From the NCBI RefSeq assembly GCF_003226255.1, contig NZ_QJST01000002.1, positions 310,001 through 374,000 of the forward strand: 64,000 nucleotides of DNA. Direction: 5' to 3'. The DNA is from Idiomarina fontislapidosi (lineage in GTDB: Bacteria > Pseudomonadota > Gammaproteobacteria > Enterobacterales > Alteromonadaceae). Position numbers and translations under genes: made by a program. Shown here in pieces: positions 57,197 through 64,000 of this stretch. Below the pieces are notes generated by a model, which had not been told where the DNA came from, searched no databases, and saw only the letters and a program-made list of their open reading frames with translations. The first letter of the stretch is position 1. Every line of letters starts with the position of its first letter.

Positions 57197-58522
57197 ATGA
57201 CCGCAAAACACGCAACAGGATTAATCTGGTTTAACCTCGATTTACGGATCACCGACAACTTAACGCTGATTAAAGCAGCACAAGAATGCCAACAATTAGT
57301 GTGTTGCTTTGTCATCGACGAGAGTTGGTTCAAAGGCAATCGCTATGGTATCCAGGGTATCAGTCAGCAACGGTGGCGCTTTATACAACAGTCGATCGCT
57401 GATTTAGCAGCGTCGTTGCAACAATATGGCCAGCAACTCATCATTCGCAAAGGGCAGCCGACTACCGAAATTTCCACACTCATCAGCACGCTGGGTGTCG
57501 ATGCGGTTTACAGTAGCGATGATGCGGGAGTCTATGAACGGCGGCGCTGGCAAACCTTAACAAAGCGCTTTCCCTTCATCCATTTTGAGCGCGTCAGCAA
57601 TCACACATTGCTGAACGAACAGCATTTATCTTTCTCATTGGATAATTTGCCCAGCACCTACTCACAGTTTCGAAAATGCTTCGAACCGCTCGCCGAGACA
57701 TTGCCGAACGGGCAAGCTCAAAAGCATTTAAAAGCGCTGCCGCCAATGCCCAAACGCAGCATTGCGACAGAAGCGACGCCATTTATCGAACCGAGCGGCT
57801 ATCTAAAAGGTGGCGAACTTGCTGCGCATCAACACCTTTCGGATTACTTTGCGTCGATCGCGGCTGGCAGCTACAAAGAAACACGCAATGCACTCGATAG
57901 TTTTACCGACTCCACCAAGTTTTCCGCTGCGTTGGCAATCGGCAATCTCTCCCCTCGTCAAGTCATCGATGCACTTCGCGATTACGAGCAGATCCATGGC
58001 GCCAATGAGTCGACCTATTGGATTGTATTTGAGCTAATGTGGCGAGAGTATTTTTACTGGTATTTGCGATGCTACCAAGAGCGCGTATTTAAGTTCAGCG
58101 GCATTCAGAACAAAAAACCCGTGACCAGCTTCTATCCACAGCGCTTCGCTGCCTGGTGTAAAGGCAAAACCCCCTACCCCATTGTCAATGCATGTATGCA
58201 CCAGCTGAATCAAACCGGCTATATGTCGAATCGTGGCAGGCAACTTGTTGCCAGTTGCTTAATACACGAGCTACAACTGGATTGGCGATACGGTGCAGCG
58301 TACTTCGAACAGCAATTGCTCGACTATGACGTGGCGTCGAATTGGGGAAACTGGCAATACCTCGCTGGCGTTGGCGCTGATCCGCGCGGCTCGCGCCGTT
58401 TTAATCTCGAAAAGCAAACCCAGATCTACGATCCAAATGGCGAGTTTATTAAGCGTTGGCATGGCGACCAAGCCGTTTCGCAAATTGACTTTACCGATGC
58501 CGCAGACTGGCCGTTAAGCTGA
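57197..58522 (+). CDS. DASH-family cryptochrome
   Basis: A 441-residue flavoprotein of the photolyase/cryptochrome superfamily. The N-terminal domain starts TGLIWFNLDLRITDNLTLIKA. Features of the DASH subgroup are LPSTYSQFRKCFEPL near residue 150 and the C-terminal GSRRFNLEKQTQIYDPNGEFIKRW. FAD-domain segments are GNLSPRQVIDALRDY, ELMWREYFYWY, PYPIVNACMHQLNQTGYMSNRGRQLVAS and YDVASNWGNWQYLAGVGADPRG. DASH proteins repair UV dimers in single-stranded or looped DNA and may sense blue light. Its stop overlaps the next photolyase start by one base. Confidence 0.92.
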   Translation: MTAKHATGLIWFNLDLRITDNLTLIKAAQECQQLVCCFVIDESWFKGNRYGIQGISQQRWRFIQQSIADLAASLQQYGQQLIIRKGQPTTEISTLISTLGVDAVYSSDDAGVYERRRWQTLTKRFPFIHFERVSNHTLLNEQHLSFSLDNLPSTYSQFRKCFEPLAETLPNGQAQKHLKALPPMPKRSIATEATPFIEPSGYLKGGELAAHQHLSDYFASIAAGSYKETRNALDSFTDSTKFSAALAIGNLSPRQVIDALRDYEQIHGANESTYWIVFELMWREYFYWYLRCYQERVFKFSGIQNKKPVTSFYPQRFAAWCKGKTPYPIVNACMHQLNQTGYMSNRGRQLVASCLIHELQLDWRYGAAYFEQQLLDYDVASNWGNWQYLAGVGADPRGSRRFNLEKQTQIYDPNGEFIKRWHGDQAVSQIDFTDAADWPLS

Positions 58523-59973
58523 TGACGATTAACCTCGTTTGGTTTAAACGCGACCTGCGGCTCAGTGATCACCAACCGCTCGCGGATGCCATCGCGTCAG
58601 GGCGCCCGACACTGTTGTGGTTTAACTTTGAGCCTTGGTTAGTCACCGATCCGCATTACGATGAGCGTCATTGGCGTTTCATCGTTGAGTCAATTCGAGA
58701 CATAAATCGCTCACTCAAGCCCTACAATACGCAAATCTATGTGACTTACGGTGACGCGGTTGAGCAGTTGCAGGCGTGGCATCAGCAATTTACCATCGCC
58801 GAAATTTTTAGCCATCAAGAGGTTGGGTTGCTCAACACCTTTGCGCGTGACAAACAGGTCGCCCAATGGTGTGCATCAAACAATATCCCATGGCACGAAT
58901 ACCCGACCGGCGCAGTGCGGCGCGGTTTGACTCACCGTAAACAATGGCAAGCACATTGGTATAAAGTGATGAAAGCGCCGCTAAGCACGTCGGACTTAAG
59001 CCGTATTCAACCGGTTGCTGCCGCCAGCGTAGACTATCGCACACTGCCCAAACCCTGGTTTGAACGCCACTCTGCGTTTCAGTACGGTGGCCCCAGTGCT
59101 GCACAAGTAACCTTAGCGAGCTTTTTAGCTGACCGCGGACAGGCATATCATTACAGCATATCTCAACCCTTGCGAGCCGAACAACACTGCAGCCGGCTAT
59201 CTGCTTATTTAGCTTGGGGCAATCTTAGCCTAAGAGAGTGTTATCAAGCCGCCGTTAAAAAGCGTCAAGAAAGTGGCTGGAAACGTCCAATGAATGCGTT
59301 TTTATCGCGCCTACACTGGCACTGCCATTTTATCCAAAAGTTTGAATCAGAGACGGCGATGCAACAGGTGCCATTGAATCGGGCATACATAGATTACCCC
59401 TATCGTTCTGATGCTCAGGTTGAACTGCATCTTAACGCCTGGAAGAAAGGACAAACAGGCTACCCTATGGTGGATGCCGCGATGCGTTGCCTCACCCAGA
59501 CAGGTTATATCAACTTTCGGATGCGGGCGCTGTTGGTCAGTTTTTTATGTCACTACCTTCATATTCATTGGCAGCATGCAACGACTCACTTAGCGGCGCT
59601 CTTCCTGGATTTTGAACCGGGCATTCATTACCCACAGATTCAAATGCAGGCAGGGGTTATCGGGACTAATACGATTCGGATGTACAATCCGGAGAAGCAG
59701 GCTATCGAAAAAGATCCGACGGGCCAGTTTATTGATCGCTGGGTACCTGAACTTGCCGCGTTACCGTTAGCGCTTAAACAGGCTCCCTATCTGATGACGG
59801 CTATGGAAGCACAGATGTACGACTTTCAGCTTGGCGAAGATTATCCATTACCGATAGTCGATATCGATGAATACCGCCCTGTAGCAAGAGATACATTACA
59901 TCGAATCAAAAAAAGTAGTACTGCACAAAAAGAAGCTAAACGCATATTAGCGCGGCATGTAGTGTCGCGCTAA
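58522..59973 (+). CDS. Deoxyribodipyrimidine photolyase / cryptochrome family protein
   Basis: A second member of the photolyase superfamily, 483 residues, translated from the overlap TGATG with cry-DASH. N-terminal antenna domain INLVWFKRDLRLSDHQPL; FAD-binding domain with SRLSAYLAWGNLSLRECY near 229, SRLHWHCHFIQKFE near 268, GYPMVDAAMRCLTQTGYINFRMRALLVSFLCHYLHIHW near 312-349 and GTNTIRMYNPEKQ near 378. The order differs from class I PhrB of E. coli, and I see no four-Cys iron-sulfur cluster pattern. Likely CPD or related photorepair; photoreceptor function cannot be excluded. The stop overlaps the EAL gene stop in CTAA. Confidence 0.9.
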   Translation: MTINLVWFKRDLRLSDHQPLADAIASGRPTLLWFNFEPWLVTDPHYDERHWRFIVESIRDINRSLKPYNTQIYVTYGDAVEQLQAWHQQFTIAEIFSHQEVGLLNTFARDKQVAQWCASNNIPWHEYPTGAVRRGLTHRKQWQAHWYKVMKAPLSTSDLSRIQPVAAASVDYRTLPKPWFERHSAFQYGGPSAAQVTLASFLADRGQAYHYSISQPLRAEQHCSRLSAYLAWGNLSLRECYQAAVKKRQESGWKRPMNAFLSRLHWHCHFIQKFESETAMQQVPLNRAYIDYPYRSDAQVELHLNAWKKGQTGYPMVDAAMRCLTQTGYINFRMRALLVSFLCHYLHIHWQHATTHLAALFLDFEPGIHYPQIQMQAGVIGTNTIRMYNPEKQAIEKDPTGQFIDRWVPELAALPLALKQAPYLMTAMEAQMYDFQLGEDYPLPIVDIDEYRPVARDTLHRIKKSSTAQKEAKRILARHVVSR

Positions 59974-61559
59974 TTCAACTTGATAATATCAGGGGATGGG
60001 CGACCAATGTAGTAGCCCTGTAAGAATTCAATTTGCTGCTCAGTCAAATACCCGTTTACTTGTTCGGTTTCGACAAATTCCGCCACCATGGGTATTTTAA
60101 GCTCGCGACAAATACTAATCATACCGTTTAAGATACTGGCGCTACTGGCATCCTCAAGGATATTTTTAATAATACTGCCGTCAATTTTGAGGTAATCGGG
60201 TCGCAACTGAATCAGCCGTGAAAAATTAGAGTATCCCACACCAAAATCATCGATCGCAATTTCTGCTCCAAGCGACCGCACGCGCCGAGTAAACTCATCG
60301 ACCATTGAAAAATCTTCAGTCGATTCTGTCTCGGTTATTTCGAAAATTAATCGCGATTGTGGGTAAGCTTCGAGCTGGTCAGAGATAAAAGCAACGGTCT
60401 CAGAATTCAAAATATCTTCAATCGATACATTAACTGATATTTGCACATCATACTCGGCCGAATGCACGACGGCCTGTTCCACCACGCGCCGTGTAATCTC
60501 TGGATAGTATCGAGTAGTCTTTGCCTTATCGAGAAAAAAGCCTGGTGGAATGTCTTTGTCACCATCTCGCATGCGAACAAGCGCTTCGAAGTAATCAGGA
60601 CGTTGCCCATTGCTACTGCGGATCGGTTGGTAATAATTAATAAAACGGTTATTTTTAATCGCAGATTGGATTTTTGGTAACCAGTTAATCGAATTACTCG
60701 CAGAAAACTCGCGCTCATTTACAACATGTATACGCTGACCTGAAAACACCGTTTTAGCTCGAGCTAGCGCACTCTCTGCTAACTGCAGCAGCTTGGCTTT
60801 ACCAACGCCCATCCCTATTGCTATGTCCAGTGCCACATTAGCACCGTTAACTTCAATGTGATGATCAATAATGTGAGCATAAAACCGCTGTAACTGTTGC
60901 TCAAACAATGCAGGCACCATTCTGAATGATGGCAACAATGCAAACTTATCACCGTACAGTCGGTACATATTAATATGTCGGGGGTAAAAGAACGCCTTAC
61001 AGGATTCGCTGAAATTTAATAATAGACGATCACCAAACTCAAGCCCGTAAAAGTCGGCATAACTGCGAAACTTACGAATATCAATAATGGCAACCGTTTG
61101 TGTATTGACGCGCTTAATATCAGCAATCAAATCAACCCGCGTCGGCAACCCTGTGGTGTGATCAAACCGTGTTTCATTCAGGAGTTCGTCAAGAAAGACT
61201 TCGCGGGATATATCCTGCAACATCAAAATCTGTTCTTGCAGACATTGCTCATCATCGTAAAGCGGAACATAAATTGCTTTGAACCAATCAGGACGGCGAT
61301 TCCCCAAACTCAGCTTAATGGTGCCTTGCCAATGACTCTGTTGGGCAACACTGTAGTCAAATTGGTCAAGCAATTGTCCCCGCATATCGGCATGCAACAA
61401 TTTGCTCAATGGCATGCCTGTTGAGAACGCTTGCTGAGTGTCCAATTGCTTTAGCATTTCGCTTATCCAGACAATTTGTCCTTGTGCATTTACTCGAACA
61501 CACAACGATGAGCTCTCCATAGCGAGCATCAATTGTTCGAGTAACTTACAGTCTCTCAC
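59970..61559 (-). CDS. c-di-GMP phosphodiesterase (PAS-like, degenerate GGDEF, EAL)
   Basis: A 529-residue cytosolic protein. Residues about 15-120 look like a PAS domain (SLCVRVNAQGQIVWIS). The GGDEF domain spans about 130-285, with the signature reduced to YGDKF (202-206), so no cyclase activity is expected. The EAL domain spans about 295-529 and keeps the catalytic set: EAL (325-327), NVSIEDIL, EITETES, IDDFGVGYSNF, YLKIDGSII, EFVETEQ and QGYYIGRP. The start is GTG 61559 with GAGGAAA seven bases upstream. No signal peptide or membrane helix. Probably hydrolyses c-di-GMP to pGpG in answer to a PAS signal. Confidence 0.92.
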   Translation of the reverse strand: MRDCKLLEQLMLAMESSSLCVRVNAQGQIVWISEMLKQLDTQQAFSTGMPLSKLLHADMRGQLLDQFDYSVAQQSHWQGTIKLSLGNRRPDWFKAIYVPLYDDEQCLQEQILMLQDISREVFLDELLNETRFDHTTGLPTRVDLIADIKRVNTQTVAIIDIRKFRSYADFYGLEFGDRLLLNFSESCKAFFYPRHINMYRLYGDKFALLPSFRMVPALFEQQLQRFYAHIIDHHIEVNGANVALDIAIGMGVGKAKLLQLAESALARAKTVFSGQRIHVVNEREFSASNSINWLPKIQSAIKNNRFINYYQPIRSSNGQRPDYFEALVRMRDGDKDIPPGFFLDKAKTTRYYPEITRRVVEQAVVHSAEYDVQISVNVSIEDILNSETVAFISDQLEAYPQSRLIFEITETESTEDFSMVDEFTRRVRSLGAEIAIDDFGVGYSNFSRLIQLRPDYLKIDGSIIKNILEDASSASILNGMISICRELKIPMVAEFVETEQVNGYLTEQQIEFLQGYYIGRPSPDIIKLN

Positions 61560-61669
61560 CTTGGCGTTTCCTCAGACTACTTTTATTAACTAATATTTAA
61601 AGACCATAGCATTGTTATGGCTAGCTGTTAATCTGCAAATCATCAGAAGTCATCACTGATCATGTTTTT

Positions 61670-63076
61670 TCATGCAACACATGCGACAACCTGACAACGC
61701 CCTTGCTTTTTAGCATTCAACAATGCCCTATCCGCTCTACCGATAGCCGACATGGCTTGTTCTTTCGGTTGGCAATACACCACACCAAAACTACAGGAAA
61801 CCGAATCACTCAAACCATCAATTCGGAGCCGTTCAATACCTGCGCACAGACGCTTAGCGATAGCTTGCGCGTCCGAAAAATCGGTATCGGGTAACATAAT
61901 CATGAACTCGTCACCACCAAAGCGCCCCATCATATCATTTTCCCGTAGCTGTTGGTTGATGTAATTGGTGACACTAACCAAAACATGATCACCAATAATA
62001 TGGCCATACACATCGTTAATCTGTTTAAAGTGGTCAAAGTCGAAAATAATCAAGCAACACGGAGAGTTTGCTTCGTTCGAACGCAACCGCTTTTCCAACC
62101 GTTGTAAAAAGTAACCGCGTGAAGCCGCATGAGTCAATCCATCACGTGCTACACGTGCCGCTAAGTTTGCATTTTGCGCGATTAACGTCGGTATCGATAG
62201 CGCAAACCAGACGCAGGCAGCAGTTATTGTCATAGCAAACTGATACACCAGTGCAAAGTCTTGCAGCTGCAACTGCGCCACCAGCAGCGCCATCACGCCG
62301 CTAAATAACGCCAGAATAAAAACACTGGTGAGCGGACTTGCCGTAGTAGCGATCCAAAGAAACGGTAAGACAATAAAAAATACTGTAAATGAAGCTTCTA
62401 GACGTTGTGTTTGGTAGACCAAGAACACTGATAAGCCCAGCAACACAACAACCAAGCACAGCCGCCCAAAAAACACCCGCCATTTAACCGATTTTAGGCT
62501 AAAGTTGAGCTCACCCAAATGCTCATTAATGCTCGGGTAGCGCCATGATAAAACGGCGATAAATACGGGGGCTAATACCATCACCCCGGCCATATCACCT
62601 ATCCACCACGGTAGCCAGGATAACCACTGTTCCGGCTCGGACATCAGCCCGCCTTCAGTCAACGCTATAATACCCAAGAGCGAGGTAAGCAGAGAACTTA
62701 TCGCTGATACAACGAGGAAAGTCAGTACAGTGCGAGGAAAACCAATCACACCGTTATTAATGTGCGCGCATTTTACAAAATAGGCACCGACACCCAGTGG
62801 CAAGGTGTGTGCGCCTACAAATAGCACACTGCTGGTGAGCCAGGTCATCCACGTCAGTGGTTCACTATAAATGTCGGTAATCCATGCGGTGCTGACAAAG
62901 CCAGCAACCGCGATAGGGCCGACCGCCCGCCACCCCAATACAAGCAATGCGGCAAACGATAAACCCGCGGGTGGAAACCAAATACTTGCATGAGGAGCGA
63001 ACTCCAGTACCACAGCAACTCGCCACAATACGAGCCAAGACACTGTGAGGCCGATGTAACGCATTACTCGATACAT
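61670..63076 (-). CDS. MASE1-GGDEF diguanylate cyclase
   Basis: A 468-residue inner-membrane protein. The first about 290 residues are a MASE1 sensor with about eight helices; the start IGLTVSWLVLWRVAVVLEFAPHASIWFPPAGLSFAALLVLG is the MASE1 hallmark. The C-terminal GGDEF domain begins near LAARVARDGLTHAASRGYFLQRLEKRL; the active site is GGDEF at 387-391, with an intact inhibitory I-site RxxD (Arg378, Asp381) five residues before it. It should make c-di-GMP with product inhibition. It lies between the EAL gene and the histidine kinase gene on the same strand, with gaps of 110 and 66 bases, so separate transcription is possible. Confidence 0.93.
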   Translation of the reverse strand: MYRVMRYIGLTVSWLVLWRVAVVLEFAPHASIWFPPAGLSFAALLVLGWRAVGPIAVAGFVSTAWITDIYSEPLTWMTWLTSSVLFVGAHTLPLGVGAYFVKCAHINNGVIGFPRTVLTFLVVSAISSLLTSLLGIIALTEGGLMSEPEQWLSWLPWWIGDMAGVMVLAPVFIAVLSWRYPSINEHLGELNFSLKSVKWRVFFGRLCLVVVLLGLSVFLVYQTQRLEASFTVFFIVLPFLWIATTASPLTSVFILALFSGVMALLVAQLQLQDFALVYQFAMTITAACVWFALSIPTLIAQNANLAARVARDGLTHAASRGYFLQRLEKRLRSNEANSPCCLIIFDFDHFKQINDVYGHIIGDHVLVSVTNYINQQLRENDMMGRFGGDEFMIMLPDTDFSDAQAIAKRLCAGIERLRIDGLSDSVSCSFGVVYCQPKEQAMSAIGRADRALLNAKKQGRCQVVACVA

Positions 63077-63142
63077 ACGCCACCATTATTTTTATTATCT
63101 GATGCCTTAGATTAATTAATATTTATGCATTATCAAACTGTT

Positions 63143-64000
63143 TTAGAATGAAAGTGTACAAATAAAGGTGTCATCGCCTTGACTGAACTGAACCGTTATA
63201 CCGAGTTGCTTGGCAATATTTTCTACGATGGATAAGCCCAACCCTGTTCCATCAATATCAAGGTGACCTCCGCGATAAAAACGTTCCCCAACACGCTCAA
63301 TATCCACATGAGCCAAATCGCTCATCGTATTCGTGATGACCAGCTCATGTTCACTCTGTTTCAAGGTGATCAGGCTATCGACAGCCCCGTATTTAATTGC
63401 GTTATCAATTAGATTAGAGAGCAAAACCTGCAACAAATCTGGGTCACTGTTGATGGTCGCCCGCTCATCAAGAACCAGATCAAACGTTTGTCCTCTTTGC
63501 TCCGCTTTTTCATACCACGATGCGACCACTTCGCGCACATGACGGGCAAGTTTTAATGAGATTTTTCTATTAAGCGGCCGTTCGGTTCGAGATAACAGCA
63601 ACAAGTTATCAATCAATCGTGTCAGTTGATTGACCGATACCATAAGCGAGTCGAGTGTAAGTTTTTGCGCCTCGTCAGAGGTGTCAATCAGGTTTTGAAT
63701 ACGTAACTTTAGGTTGGCAACGGGGGTTCGCAATTCATGGGCCGCATCCGAAGAAAATCGCTTTTCACGCGAGAATAATTGCTCGACGCGAGATAAATAA
63801 TGGTTTAACGATTGGCTGATTACAGCCACCTCTTCAGTATCATCAAAGCCCACTAACTGTTCATAATTATCACTGGGCTTTTCGCGTATGGTGGTTGCTA
63901 ACTGACGGAAGTTGGCAAAGTTGAAGTTAATACTCCACCATCCAAACCAGATAATGACTGGAAGCATCAACAGAATCGGAATCAAGGTATCGATGGTTAG
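63143..64000 (-). CDS. Sensor histidine kinase, C-terminal part (runs off the window edge)
   Basis: The reading frame is open to base 64000, so the N-terminus with the first membrane helix and periplasmic sensor is outside. About 285 residues remain. A membrane helix at LIPILLMLPVIIWFGWWSI is followed by a HAMP-like segment, the HisKA box RFSSDAAHELRTPVANLKLRIQ with the phospho-accepting His, and the ATPase domain with N-box LLSNLIDNAIKYG and G-box GTGLGLSIVENIAKQLG. The layout and segment spelling resemble the QseC group, whose regulator gene would be expected nearby. The TTG at 63985 is an apparent, not a true, start. Confidence 0.9.
   Translation of the reverse strand, partial: LTIDTLIPILLMLPVIIWFGWWSINFNFANFRQLATTIREKPSDNYEQLVGFDDTEEVAVISQSLNHYLSRVEQLFSREKRFSSDAAHELRTPVANLKLRIQNLIDTSDEAQKLTLDSLMVSVNQLTRLIDNLLLLSRTERPLNRKISLKLARHVREVVASWYEKAEQRGQTFDLVLDERATINSDPDLLQVLLSNLIDNAIKYGAVDSLITLKQSEHELVITNTMSDLAHVDIERVGERFYRGGHLDIDGTGLGLSIVENIAKQLGITVQFSQGDDTFICTLSF

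Noticed and set aside
58522-59973. FeS-cluster (PhrB-type) bacterial photolyase
   Set aside because: The cysteines present do not form the four-ligand C-terminal pattern I know for that group.
1-64000. Mobile elements, CRISPR arrays, tRNA or rRNA genes
   Set aside because: No transposase or integrase, regularly spaced repeats, tRNA-like cloverleaf or rRNA sequence was noticed on reading; a dedicated scan was not possible.

Overview
The window is 64 kb of gene-dense chromosomal DNA from a gammaproteobacterium. The gene set and order (sdhCDAB-sucABCD divergent from gltA, comEC-msbA-lpxK-ycaR-kdsB, lolCDE, mfd next to csiV, folK-like/folM, tandem photolyases, moderate GC) point to the Alteromonadales, most likely an Idiomarina/Aliidiomarina-like marine organism. 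The family placement is inference. No rRNA, tRNA, CRISPR array, insertion sequence, prophage or integron is visible. Nearly all intergenic gaps are short; the only one above 300 bases is the sdhC-gltA regulatory region.

Layout, left to right. 1-797: N-terminal part of glnS. 856-3982 (minus): pxpABC 5-oxoprolinase preceded by two small membrane-protein genes. 4098-8796: an acyl-CoA dehydrogenase / APH-type kinase / SDR operon, the split bacterial form of the ACAD10/11 (LvaA/LvaC-like) 4-hydroxyacyl-CoA module, with a near-perfect FadR-type operator at its promoter, and a divergent lipoprotein hydrolase. 8857-20312: the TCA block sucDCBA and sdhBADC (all minus) with gltA divergent. 20570-21916: a divergent KamA-like radical SAM enzyme. 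21935-27988: lipopolysaccharide genes and comEC. 28037-31730: a DUF2062 gene and lolCDE. 31774-39300: a PilZ-like protein, mfd, csiV, a MarR regulator and a secreted nuclease.

39297-46583 holds an outer-membrane-type protein, a secreted MsrA-MsrB fusion, and a tightly packed five-gene minus-strand operon that I regard as the best candidate for an undescribed system. It encodes a periplasmic FN3-like protein with a membrane anchor, an SSS-family symporter, a 40-residue single-span protein, an aspartate-carbamoyltransferase homologue lacking two aspartate-binding residues, and an asparagine-synthase-type amidotransferase. 46787-53656: short folK-like/folM, acnA, tesB, a CNT nucleoside transporter and uridine kinase. 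53846-59973: an M16 lipoprotein protease, a DUF3429 protein, cry-DASH and a second photolyase. 59970-64000: an EAL phosphodiesterase, a MASE1-GGDEF cyclase and the 3' part of a sensor kinase.

Main themes: central carbon metabolism (TCA enzymes including acnA), fatty-acid-related metabolism (tesB, the FadR-box operon), envelope biogenesis (Lol, LPS, CsiV), DNA repair (Mfd, photolyases) and c-di-GMP signalling (PilZ, EAL, GGDEF). Several start sites were moved from the longest reading frame on the basis of ribosome-binding sites, promoters or family alignment recalled from memory. Function statements rest on motif recognition, not on database searches.
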